DNA of 64,000 nucleotides from Theocolax elegans (lineage: Eukaryota > Arthropoda > Insecta > Hymenoptera > Cerocephalidae), in assembly GCA_026168455.1 (NCBI GenBank), contig CM047431.1, positions 21,053,421 through 21,117,420 of the forward strand, given 5' to 3'. Positions 19,195 through 29,257 of the stretch are shown here, in pieces. Below the pieces are notes generated by a model that was given only the letters and a program-made list of their open reading frames with translations, made no database searches and was not told the DNA's origin. Made by a program: the position numbers and the translations under genes. Position 1 is the first letter of the stretch. Each line of letters opens with the position of its first letter.

Positions 19195-22100
19195 ACAAAT
19201 AGACGACGGATTCTATACAAGGTGCGAGCCACGATTCGAGCCGTCTGCAGCTCGCACCTCCTATACGTTCAAATACATTGTATTATGCCGACTCTCATTG
19301 TTAGATGCAATATTTGTTTATTAATAGTTATTTAAATTATTGACAGCTTGAGGAAGGGGTAGAGGCATATTAATAATAAACATAAAATGTATAGTAGTTA
19401 CAAAATTAGAATTTACGTTATAATATCATCAACATTTGAAAAATACGAATGGTAACATAACCACTCTCAGTCTAAAGCGACGGATTCTATAGGAGGTGCG
19501 AGCCACGATTCGAGCCGTCTGCAGCTCGCACCTCCTATACGTTCAAATACATTGTATTATGCCGACTCTCATTGTTAGATGCAATATTTGTTTATTAATA
19601 GTTATTTAAATTATTGACAGCTTGAGGAAGGGGTAGAGGCATATTAATAATAAACATTAAAATATATAGCAGTTACAAAAGTAGAATTTACGTTATAATA
19701 TCGTGAAGATTTGAAAAATACGAATTGGAAACATAACCTGCCTCGGTCTATAGCGTTGGATTCTATAGGAGGTGCGAGCCACGATTCGAGCCGTCTGCAG
19801 CTCGCACCTCCTATACGTTCAAATACATTGTATTATGCCGACTCTCATTGTTAGATGCAATATTTGTTTATTAATAGTTATTTAAATTATTGACAGCTTG
19901 AGGAAGGGGTAGAGGCATATTAATAATAAACATTTAAAATATATAGCAGTTACAAAAGTAGAATTTACGTTATAATATCGTGAAGATTTGAAAAATACGA
20001 ATGGAAACATAACCTGCCTCGGTCTATAGCGTTGGATTCTATAGGAGGTGCGAGCCACGATTCGAGCCGTCTGCAGCTCGCACCTCCTATACGTTCAAAT
20101 ACATTGTATTATGCCGACTCTCATTGTTAGATGCAATATTTGTTTATTAATAGTTATTTAAATTATTGACAGCTTGAGGAAGCGGTAGAGGCATATTAAT
20201 AATAAACATATAAAATGTATAGTAGTTACAAAATTAGAATTTACGTTATAATATCGTGAAGATTTGAAAAATACGATTGGAAACATGAACCTGCCTCGGT
20301 CTATAGCGTTGGATTCTATAGGAGGTGCGAGCCACGATTCGAGCCGTCTGCAGCTCGCACCTCCTATACGTTCAAATACATTGTATTATGCCGACTCTCA
20401 TTGTTAGATGCAATATTTGTTTATTAATAGTTATTTAAATTATTGACAGCTTGAGGAAGGGGTAGAGGCATATTAATAATAAACATTTAAAATATATAGC
20501 AGTTACAAAAGTAGAATTTACGTTATAATATCGTGAAGATTTGAAAAATACGAATGGAAACATAACCTGCCTCGGTCTATAGCGTTGGATTCTATAGGAG
20601 GTGCGAGCCACGATTCGAGCCGTCTGCAGCTCGCACCTCCTATACGTTCAAATACATTGTATTATGCCGACTCTCATTGTTAGATGCAATATTTGTTTAT
20701 TAATAGTTATTTAAATTATTGACAGCTTGAGGAAGGGGTAGAGGCATATTAATAATAAACATATAAAATGTATAGTAGTTACAAAATTAGAATTTACGTT
20801 ATAATATCGTGAAGATTTGAAAAATACGATTGGAAACATAACCTGCCTCGGTCTATAGCGTTGGATTCTATAGGAGGTGCGAGCCACGATTCGAGCCGTC
20901 TGCAGCTCGCACCTCCTATACGTACAAATACATTGTATTATGCCGACTCTCATTGTTAGATGCAATATTTGTTTATTAATAGTTATTTAAATTATTGACA
21001 GCTTGAGGAAGGGGTAGAGGCATATTAATAATAAACATTTAAAATATATAGCAGTTACAAAAGTAGAATTTACGTTATAATATCGTGAAGATTTGAAAAA
21101 TACGAATGGAAACATAACTTGCCTCGGTCTATAGTGTTGGATTCTATAGGAGGTGCGAGCCACGATTCGAGCCGTCTGCAGCTCGCACCTCCTATACGTT
21201 CAAATACATTGTATTATGCCGACTCTCATTGTTAGATGCAATATTTGTTTATTAATAGTTATTTAAATTATTGACAGCTTGAGGAAGGGGTAGAGGCATA
21301 TTAATAATAAACATATAAAATGTATAGTAGTTACAAAATTAGAATTTACGTTATAATATCGTAAACATTTGAAAAATACGAATGGAAACATAACCTGCCT
21401 CGGTCTATAGCGTTGGATTCTATAGGAGGTGCGAGCCACGATTCGAGCCGTCTGCAGCTCGCACCTCCTATACGTTCAAATACATTGTATTATGCCGACT
21501 ATCATTGTTAGATGCAATATTTGTTTATTAATAGTTATTTAAATTATTGACAGCTTGAGGAAGGGGTAGAGGCATATTAATAATAAACATATAAAATGTA
21601 TAGTAGTTACAAAATTAGAATTTACGTTATAATATCGTCAACATTTGAAAAATACGAATGGTAACATAACCACTCTCAGTCTAAAGCGACGGATTCTATA
21701 CAAGGTGCGAGCCACGATTCGAGCCGTCTGCAGCTCGCACCTCCTATACGTTCAAATACATTGTATTATGCCGACTCTCATTGTTAGATGCAATATTTGT
21801 TTATTAATAGTTATTTAAATTATTGACAGCTTGAGGAAGGGGTAGAGGCATATTAATAATAAACATTTAAAATATATAGCAGTTACAAAAGTAGAATTTA
21901 CGTTATAATATCGTGAAGATTTGAAAAATACGAATGGAAACATAACCTGCCTCGGTCTGCGTTGGATTCTATAGGAGGTGCGAGCCACGATTCGAGCCGT
22001 CTGCAGCTCGCACCTCCTATACGTTCAAATACATTGTATTATGCCGACTCTCATTGTTAGATGCAATATTTGTTTATTAATAGTTATTTAAATTATTGAC

Positions 22101-22735
22101 AGCTTGAGGAAGGGGTAGAGGCATATTAATAATAAACATTTAAAATATATAGCAGTTACAAAAGTAGAATTTACGTTATAATATCGTGAACATTTGAAAA
22201 ATACGAAAGGAAACATAACCTGCCTCGGTCTATAGCGTTGGATTCTATAGGAGGTGCGAGCCACGATTCGAGCCGTCTGCAGCTCGCACCTCCTATACGT
22301 TCAAATAGATTGTATTATGCCGATACATAATGCTGGGTGCAACATTTGTTTATTAATAGTTATTTAAATTATTGACAGCTTGAGGAAGGGGTAGAGGCAT
22401 ATTAATAATAAACATTTAAAATATATAGCAGTTACAAAAGTAGAATTTACGTTATAATATCGTGAAGATTTGAAAAATACGAATGGAAACATAACCTGCC
22501 TCGGTCTATAGCGTTGGATTCTATAGGAGGTGCGAGCCACGATTGGGGCCGTCTGCAGCTCGCACCTCCTATACTTTCAAATACATTGTATTATACCGAT
22601 ACACAATGCTGGGTGCAATATTTGTTTAATAACAATTATTTAAATTATTGACAGTTTGAGGACGAGGTAGATTCATATTATTAATATATATTTTAAGTGT
22701 GTAACAAATACAAAATTAGAGTTTATCTGTGCACG
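19195..22735. repeat. 276-bp satellite, 13 tandem units each with a strong hairpin
   Basis: The core CTCGCACCTC starts at 19251, 19525, 19801, 20077, 20354, 20630, 20906, 21182, 21458, 21734, 22007, 22283 and 22559. The spacing is nearly always 276, with single 273, 274 and 277 spacings. Most units have TATAGGAGGTGCGAGC and GCTCGCACCTCCTATA, a perfect 16-bp inverted repeat around a 20-base loop CACGATTCGAGCCGTCTGCA. The rest of the unit is AT-rich (TTTGTTTATTAATAGTTATT, GACAGCTTGAGGAAGGGG). Two subtypes differ around AACATTTAAAATATATAGC versus AACATATAAAATGTATAGT. The first and last units are diverged, as expected for edge units. Confidence 0.95.
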
Positions 22736-23526
22736 TACCTCCTAGCGGAGTCTATCGTTTATTTGCACATGTACAAGTCGCCAACATTACGTATTTCGTA
22801 AAGAACTTGGGGTTTCTACTTTAAATGTATTTAAATACATTACGTTAAATCATGTACAATACCTATCAATACAGTACATTGGTATGGATAGTTTAGTTAT
22901 TTAGCTAATGAAATTTAAAATGAAACTTTTATTCTACAAGAATATAAAATGGGTAAACAATAATTTTCGACAATTATTGGTTAATAATAAACAAGAAACA
23001 TAATTAAAATAAACATGAATATAGAATTAACAATTAAAATTACGTATCTAAAAGTGTATATTATTGTACAAAATGTAAAAAGCAAAATCTATAATATTAA
23101 ACCTAATTAAATTAGGTAGTATGCTTGAACTATATACATACATGTATAAACTATGTACAATTATCTGTGAATGTTAATATTTCCCTGCACGAAATATTTA
23201 TAAAACCATTATTTATATGTGTGGGCAATTCTTTGTCAAATCGAGATTGAGATAAAATATTTTTGGGTTTCTGTAACATTTGAAAATGCCTTTTTCTACA
23301 TGTTTTGGATATAGTGGTCTAATTTTTTAATTACCAAACTCGGTAATTTGTTCATTTTTTTTTCTTAACTGTTAACCTTTTCTAACTCAAGATTGACTGA
23401 TTCAATGTAAGTACATAAAAGTTCTTTTTTTGTGCAAATTACATGAAGTTTAAAAAAATGACCAAATTCATGGAGTGTAACACAATATGTAACATTATAA
23501 AGAAATTATTAAAATTGTAAATAAGT
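22736..23526. other. AT-rich stretch inside the TTAA element
   Basis: No gene, RNA or clear repeat was recognised. Confidence 0.6.
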
Positions 23527-23529
23527 GGT

Positions 23530-23645
23530 TTTGCTCCGAGCTTGTTAGACTCTCACATGACGGTTCTCTCTAGAAGATCTCGACTCGACGAGCACACTCA
23601 CTTCCTACACTCGGTAAACGGATAACAACGACCTACAGCTATTTA
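23530..23645. repeat. Direct repeat, left copy (partner at 25095-25205)
   Basis: Shared phrases in the same order are GCTTGTTAGA, ACGGTTC.CTCTAGA, CTCGACGA, CAC.CACTTCCTACACTCGG and AAACGGA. They recur at 25095-25205 in the same orientation about 1.57 kb away. The pair could be the remains of two LTR-like ends or two copies of a short interspersed repeat. Confidence 0.55.
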
Positions 23646-25094
23646 TCTGGGTATACGAAATTAATAATCGGTTAATTAAAAAACTTTAATTTTTCATAGA
23701 TTTTTAAACATTTAATAATGGTTTATAGTTATAAAAATGCGTAATCATATATAAATTGTGATAAGGTACTTTGTACTTGTCAATGTGTTAAGCGAGTGAG
23801 TTTCAACCTAAACTATCCTACCTACCCTCACAATACTATGCACATATTTCACCTACACTAAAACATACCTAAATATACCCCAGCCATCCCATGAACCCAA
23901 CACTAACCCCGCTAGCACACAAGCAGCACAGCAAGATGATGAATGGCATACGATGAACCTGGTCTCACATCGTATCTCTCTAGGAAGGTACATCAATGAT
24001 CAGGAGAGGCATCTCATAACATCGTACTGCCTCCAGGATCAGTAGAATAATCTAGCAGCAAACCTTCAGCAACAACAAAGACCAATATGGAACTCCCAGC
24101 AGCACCGAACAGCAGCATAGAATATTTCCCAACCGCTGTAATAATTAGTTAATTAGGCGTTGTTTTAATTAGAAGGACACAAGGAATCATGTAGCTGTAT
24201 AAACGTATTGGCAGTTACATGTAAGGAAAGGATTGGCAGGTGGGGTTATGTAATCATAACATTACCATAACCCTCAAATACTAGATATTCTAATACAATA
24301 AACACTCCCTCAGGAGTTAGTTATTACCTTTAGAAGCAGCATGTAATCCTCGCATCAATTGTACAATCCCGATACTCTGCAGCAGCTGGCCCGACGCGTA
24401 ACAGCTGTTCGAGCGCCGTGAGAGCGATAGAGAGCGAAGATCCGATATCGGCCGTCCCGTAAACCTGCAACAAATAGGAACTAATTAGCCGATAAGCAAG
24501 ATAATACGGAACGATATATAATTGTTACCTCGAGCACAGCATCACCAGAAACAGTGTTCACCTCGAATCAAAAATCGAGTATCAAATGCATCGTATACAA
24601 CGCATAGCTGAGAGCACTCACTGTATGATGCGCGCAGACGACGGCGGCCGACGGACGACATGCGAGAAGCTGCGCGCGCACGTCGGGCCCGACCAGCGAA
24701 GCAGCGAACTAGCGGAAACTCGAGAGAGCTCTTCGGTACTCCTTCGCGACACATTGACAACATTAGCTTGTGCGTGTGTGTGAGGAAAGCAGCATTTCCA
24801 GCGGCAACTCAGGAGACGATCTCTATACGGACAAGATTGCTTCGCAGCAGGTAAACTGCATTCATTACGCCTTTGGTAAGTGTGCTTCCCATGTCTCTCC
24901 CTTCTCAACCTATTCCCGCGCAACAAACCGTCGCAACTCGTACGCAGCCGAGGAATCGTATTATTAATTTACCGCGATTATACGCGGCTGGCGCCCAAAC
25001 CCCTTTATTTACTATTTTTATTGATCTAGTCTCCAGCGTGACCGTTACAAAATGTAGATAGTAAACAATTTTACATGAATAGTCATATCTCGAT
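23646..25094. other. Unassigned segment between the direct repeats, with a GC-rich patch
   Basis: 23820-24100 is C/A-rich with CAGCA runs, 24120-24340 is AT-rich and contains AATAAA at 24298, and 24360-25000 is GC-rich. The GC-rich part has donor-like sites such as GGTAAGTGTG at 24873 and CAGGTAAACTG at 24850, and short overlapping frames on both strands with no family I recognise. It might be the 5' region or LTR of a decayed retroelement, or a non-coding RNA locus. No function is assigned. Confidence 0.4.
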
Positions 25095-25205
25095 TAAGCT
25101 TGTTAGAAACTAGCAGACGACGGTTCCCTCTAGAGGGGCGTGCACAGTTCGGCTCGACGATCACACGCACTTCCTACACTCGGCAAACGGACTACGATTT
25201 CTAGT
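25095..25205. repeat. Direct repeat, right copy
   Basis: Partner of 23530-23645: it contains GCTTGTTAGA, ACGACGGTTCCCTCTAGA, CTCGACGATCACACGCAC and TTCCTACACTCGGCAAACGG. Confidence 0.55.
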
Positions 25206-25297
25206 TGCACTTCTATTAAGTTATGTTAGGTTATGATATTACCATGTATTATATATTGTCAGTTATTCTACTGCGTCATAATAAATATAAATTTTGT

Positions 25298-25328
<31 letters not shown>

Positions 25329-25699
25329 TCAGGATAAATAAAACATATTTGCAATTGTACTCAACGGCCTCCCTAGAAGTAGATTTTCTTGTGGGTCATC
25401 AATAACTGTTTTACTCAGTACTTGATTTAATAGTAGTTAAAACATTGAATTAAACATATTAATTAGTTGAGATAATTGTGGACATTGTGGGAAAATAAAT
25501 AGTTTATTAATATTAGAAGATATTGAAAACTTTAACAATTGAAACTCCATTTTAAACTATACAAAGTACATATATGTTAAAATGATGGCAATGAAAATTA
25601 AACTTTAGTTATAATCTATCATAAATCAAAAATTTCAATTAAGTTGCAATCCAAATTAAAGTGTAAATTGAAAAGGACAATACCGACTGACATTTCGTT
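25206..25699. other. AT-rich stretch with an (AT)n run
   Basis: An (AT)n microsatellite lies at about 25299-25324. Nothing else was recognised. Confidence 0.7.
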
Positions 25700-25985
25700 A
25701 TCATAAAGTGTACGTGCAGTACACGTAACAATAAAGTGCACGTCTAGTACACGCTATCATAAAGTGTACGTACAGTACACGTTACCATAAAGTGTATGTA
25801 CAGTAACCGGTACCATATAAAGTGTACGTACAGTATACGTTTCATAAAGTGTACATACACTGCACACTACCATAAAGTGTATGGACAATTCACGTTACCA
25901 TAAAGTGTATGTACAGTACACGTTGCTATATAAAATGTACGTACAGTACATGTTACTATAAAGTACATATACAGTAATAAAGTAC
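25700..25985. repeat. 29-bp minisatellite of palindromic units
   Basis: About ten units of 27-31 bases begin ATAAAGTGTAC or similar. Most contain GTGTACGTACAGTACACGT, in which GTGTAC and GTACAC pair, so each unit can fold on itself. Units differ by point changes and small indels, for example GTGCACGTCTAGTACACG, where part of the change is mirrored. Confidence 0.85.
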
Positions 25986-26533
25986 AAACAAAGTGTACGC
26001 AAAGTGCAGAGTTAGTACATATGTGCTAATACTTTAATTTTTTGTATTTATAACAGGGTATTTATATCACACATGTATAATCGGAGAATAGTTTGCAAAT
26101 ATAATTTGCCTTTTGATAATATTGCTGTATATAGTAAAAAAACATTTGTTTATATGTATGTCTTACTTTATTACTTTAAACTAAAATTAAAAAACTTACA
26201 GCAGGTAAGATATTATGGTACTGTAATTATATCAATAGAATGGTTACACATTCAATAATATTATGTACTTATAAGTTTTGCTGTAAACTATACATTTACT
26301 TTTACAGTAAATGTTATATATTTTTTTACAATCAACAATATAATTAATTTTTACCAGCGTTGTATTCTGTACCTTGTGTTACATTTTCGCTTATTAGCGC
26401 CATCTGTGGGCATGCAACTAAATATGTATTAGTATATAATACAGAGGGCGCCACAGATATTTTCTGTTAGGTTAATTTTATGTAGGGTATCGATAAAACA
26501 GAACGCACGGACCTGCACAACAATTTTTCGTTG
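25986..26533. other. Right part of the TTAA element, no gene
   Basis: AT-rich to about 26390. Then 26394-26459 has two copies of ATCTGTGG in opposite orientation, each next to GCGCC, forming a short imperfect palindrome. No gene was recognised. Confidence 0.6.
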
Positions 26534-26547
26534 GGTATGGCATCCTC

Positions 26548-27770
26548 TTAAGTGTATCTACTGCGGTATGTTTAATATCATATTTTGTTTTATACTTCTC
26601 ATTACTGAACTTACAATTATGACAACAATAGTGATTGTCTGAATTACATTCTGTAGTTTTATGAGCACCTGCACATTTTAGACATATTGGATTATTAATG
26701 CATTTAGCAGTACTATGTCCAAAACGTCCACACTTATAACAAGGTTTGACCGATATCAAGTCAAAGACTCTGCAGTTTTGATGACCAACGTAAATTTTGT
26801 TCTTATTGTCTTTGACGTCTTTATGGATTTCTGCTGACACTTCCAATATTGCCGTAGTAAACTTGCTTCGTAGATTAATATACGTGTGTAAAACCACGCC
26901 TTTACTTTCACAGCTGTTAAAATTTCTTTTGTTAATGTCTTCTTCTAGTTCTTTATTACTCATTTTTTCAATATTATCTATGCCAATTATTTTTATTTTA
27001 GGTTTCATTATTTGCTCTTTTTCTACTGTACATAATTTAGATAATTTTGAGTTTAATATGTTAATTGCATTATTTACACTATCCTCGTTTATACATTTTA
27101 TTACAACTTCACTATCACCTTTTACTTTGACGTTTCGAGTTTTAATGGTTTTATCTTTAATTAAATAATGAGACGCTCTTTGCACTATTGTCGCTATATT
27201 CTCTTCTTTTTTGGTTTTTTTTAATATTATTTTAGGTGTCGGTTTATTAATAGGTTTGGGTTTTATCAGTGTCTCAGCATATGAATTTTTGTTGATTTTA
27301 GTTCCTTCATTTTCTTTTTCTTTGTTTAAAAGTTCTTTGAGTAATTGATTCTTTTCTTTTAGTTCAGTGTTTAACTCCTTTAATATAACATTTTCGATTT
27401 TCATGGTTTCAAATTCACTATGGTCTTCATACATCGATTCTTCTTGGTTTTTAACACTATCACTCATAATTTCACTTATAATTTGGTTTTTAATTTGTAA
27501 CTTTTGCATTGATTTGATTTCGGCAATAATCATTTTTGCATCATTACATAGCACATTTTCACTACTTTTTAAGGTTAGTTTTAGTTTATCATGTTCCGGG
27601 CAAATAACAAAAATATCACTTATTCTTTTTGTGTTTTTCAATATGTTAAAATCACTAGTATGGTACGCGTTTTCACATATTAAACAAACAACTACTCCAA
27701 CCTTTAATTTCTGATGACATTTAAAAAACTTATCGGAGCGAATGTCAGGCGGTTCTTTACTTCCCGCCAT
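26548..27770 (-). pseudogene. LINE ORF1 (PHD-like finger, coiled coil, CCHC knuckles), cut off at its C terminus
   Basis: The ATG lies at 27770 in AAGATGGCGGGAAG. About 408 LINE codons are open, after which the frame runs 22 codons into the inserted TTAA element before a stop at 26478. The N terminus has a zinc-binding pattern (KCHQKL, VVCLICENAYH, ICPEH) resembling a PHD-type finger. Residues about 125-170 are Glu/Lys/Leu-rich and should form a coiled coil. Residues about 344-386 hold CCHC-type knuckles (CYKCGRFGHSTAKC, CLKCAGAHKTTEC, CHNC). Such proteins bind the LINE RNA. The missing tail lies at 16638-16427. The reading frame itself is undamaged apart from the insertion. Confidence 0.85.
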
Positions 27771-27818
27771 CTTGGACGATATTGATTTCCGTTAGGAACT
27801 TAAGTATATTTTATAAAT

Positions 27819-27822
27819 ACTA

Positions 27823-27872
<50 letters not shown>

Positions 27873-28057
27873 TATATACACTTCATAAATATAAATTTTC
27901 AATATACTACAATAATAAAAATAAATTTTCAATATACTACAACCAATTATGTTTCTCGCTACTATCGAGAAAGTGTTTCGCTACTAAATGGGTAGCGATT
28001 TCGCTACTAAGTGGATCAGGTGACTAAAGGGAACGCTACTAAAGGGAATGTCGAGTG
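27819..28057 (+). repeat. Right end of Tigger: (TA)n run, subterminal motifs and terminal inverted repeat
   Basis: A (TA)n run lies at about 27826-27869. Between 27955 and 28057 the motif CGCTACTAA or a variant occurs about five times (near 27958, 27979, 28000, 28021 and 28034), mirroring the TTTAGTAGCG copies at the left end. The terminal repeat is 28034-28057, followed by TA. Confidence 0.8.
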
Positions 28058-28059
28058 TA

Positions 28060-28341
28060 AATTATAAATTATGTTTTTGTTGAATAGTATGATTTGATTC
28101 AAAATTTAGTATACGATTAGAATTCGTTGATTTTTTAAACCAATTGGTTATAATTTTATTGTCAGTTTTAATCAATGTAAGATCCAAAAAATTAATGCAA
28201 TTATTTTCTTCCATTTCGTGTGTAAATTTTAAATAATTACTGTAGTTGTTAAAAACTTGTAAAACCGTATTTATGTGTTCTTTTTGTATAAATAAAAGTA
28301 TGTCATCTACGTATCGATAGTAAATTAATGGGGAACAATTG
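28060..28341 (-). pseudogene. Penelope-like element, reverse transcriptase palm fragment (5' half)
   Basis: The frame reads PLIYYRYVDDILLFIQ with the catalytic YVDD, then YLKFTHEMEENNCINFLDLT and ITNWFKKSTNSNRILNFESN, the D and E motif region of Penelope-type RTs. It stops at 28064-28062 two bases before the TA of the Tigger insertion. The next part of the protein resumes at 7484 in the same orientation. At its upstream side the gene is cut at about 28341 by an inserted LTR, which supplies the codons reading MRVGKL. No earlier RT motifs were found beyond the LTR, so that part is lost. Confidence 0.8.
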
Positions 28342-29257
28342 TGTGTGAGTTTCCCCACTCTCATCCCTTTTTCGAGAAATCAGGCGATCGCCTAATCAGT
28401 GTATAATAATCCGTCGATCGGGATGGATTGTTGTATTGTAAACCCGAATTGTACTGCTCGTGTGAGTGCCGAGATTGTTTTCCACCCACTCTGTATTAAG
28501 CTCTGTGAACGGTTGTTCCGGAGCAGGGCTAAGTGCGGAGACCCGGGTGGACAAACACGTGTACCCGTGAAGATTTGTGTGAATGTGTCAAAGGACGGGG
28601 TTGTGCGCGCGTGATACCACGGATCGCGACTCACTCGCCGCGGCAAGGGCCGCCTTCACCATCTCAACCACTGGTCGTCCCCTTGTCAAGGAGGTCGACC
28701 AGTCGCCGAGAATCGGCTGGGCCATCCCCGAGGAGCGTCACCGGTGAGTACCTGATTTCACTATCGTGACCCTCCCCCCCCCCTTGTGTGTGTGTGTGTA
28801 CATCGGGAGTGTGTCGAGTACGACGGTACTCGAACAGCTGTTCCTAGGAGAGAAACCTGTCGCAGGCGAGGATCTCGTTCCGACAGGTTTCCCGAGACTT
28901 CCGCCCGCGCGAAATTAAGATTGTCGCGGCACATGGCCAAGATGGTCAATTGTTAAATTAATAGATCAAATTTCAAATAAATGAAATATTTATTTTTATT
29001 TTAACTTTGTGTTTAATTATTGTTCTCCACGCTCCCGCCGACATTCTATTAATTTTTATATCGTGTCGAGGCAAGGAGGATCGCCCGAATCCTTCACACC
29101 GATCGTCCCAGCGAACTCGTGTTCCTGGCGACAGCCCGCAGTTCGCGACAACAAATAAATTAATTGTGTACGCGGTATTGGGCAACGCGGCCCAAGGGTA
29201 AATTTTAATTAATAAAATAATTAATTTCTCCGGGGTGCGCGAATACCACGTCACACA
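28341..29257 (+). mobile_element. 5'-truncated LTR copy, inverted relative to 4683-5639
   Basis: Aligned to the reverse complement of the first LTR it shares GTGAGTTTCCCCACTC, GGCGATCGCCTA, GTGAACGGTTGTTCCGGAGC, the CGCCTTCACCA..TCAACCAC segment and the end AATACCACGTCACA at 29257. It is clearly diverged, with many changes. The start falls about 60 bases inside the inferred LTR start of the other copy, and no target duplication was found. It is therefore a truncated or rearranged solo LTR. Confidence 0.8.

Larger units (their letters stand above)
15693..19250. repeat. 1.89-kb tandem duplication
   Basis: Sequence from 15693 to about 17581 is repeated almost base for base from 17583 (offset 1890, becoming 1892 after a T-run change). 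The unit covers the right end of the 1-kb insertion, the LINE endonuclease, the ORF1 tail and the first 700-900 bases of the TTAA-flanked element. Copies diverge more after about 17300, where copy 1 contains one worn 276-bp-type unit and copy 2 runs into the full array. The duplication is therefore younger than both insertions. Confidence 0.85.
16639..26547. mobile_element. TTAA-flanked element with 14-bp inverted ends, non-coding
   Basis: The left end GGGGATGCCATACC (16639-16652) and right end GGTATGGCATCCTC (26534-26547) are reverse complements with one mismatch. TTAA lies outside both (16635-16638 and 26548-26551), and the flanks are two parts of one LINE ORF1. A second left end, GGGGATGCCATACC at 18531-18544 after TTAA, comes from the tandem duplication, so the original insertion was probably 18531-26547 (8.0 kb). 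TTAA target duplication is typical of piggyBac-type elements, but no transposase was seen. It is therefore either non-autonomous or a different TTAA-using family. It carries the 276-bp array and a 29-bp minisatellite. Confidence 0.75.
11179..27809 (-). mobile_element. LINE (non-LTR retrotransposon), itself interrupted by later insertions
   Basis: The 5' end is near 27809 and the 3' end, with an (ATTT)n-type tail, near 11179-11223. TTTATAAAT occurs at both edges (11170-11178 and 27810-27818) and is a plausible 9-bp target duplication, although AT-rich. Between them, on the minus strand and in the expected order, lie ORF1 (27770-26548, finished at 16638-16427), an APE endonuclease (16424-15751) and RT (14746-12542). 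Subtracting the inserted 16639-26547 and 14747-15750 segments leaves about 5.7 kb, a normal full-length LINE. The RT is of the CR1/jockey type. Confidence 0.75.
7487..28057 (+). mobile_element. Tigger/jerky-type DNA transposon, expanded to 20.57 kb by nested insertions
   Basis: The left end begins CACTCGACATTC at 7487 and the right end is its reverse complement, finishing GAATGTCGAGTG at 28057. The inverted ends match for 23 of 24 bases, and TA lies on both outer sides (7485-7486 and 28058-28059). The flanks are the two halves of one Penelope-like gene. TA duplication and a DDD transposase near the left end fit the pogo/Tigger group. Without the LINE at 11179-27809 (and its duplicated TTTATAAAT) the element would be about 3.9 kb, a plausible full length. 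Confidence 0.85.

Noticed and set aside
19195..22735. CRISPR-like array
   Set aside because: The 276-bp units repeat over their whole length with no unique spacers, there are no cas genes, and the setting is eukaryotic.
24542..25061. Cluster of short open frames on both strands
   Set aside because: GC-rich composition leaves several frames open by chance. None has a family signature or dominates the others.
16639..26547. Autonomous piggyBac element
   Set aside because: TTAA sites and short inverted ends fit, but no transposase-like reading frame exists in the block and the ends were not matched to known piggyBac termini.
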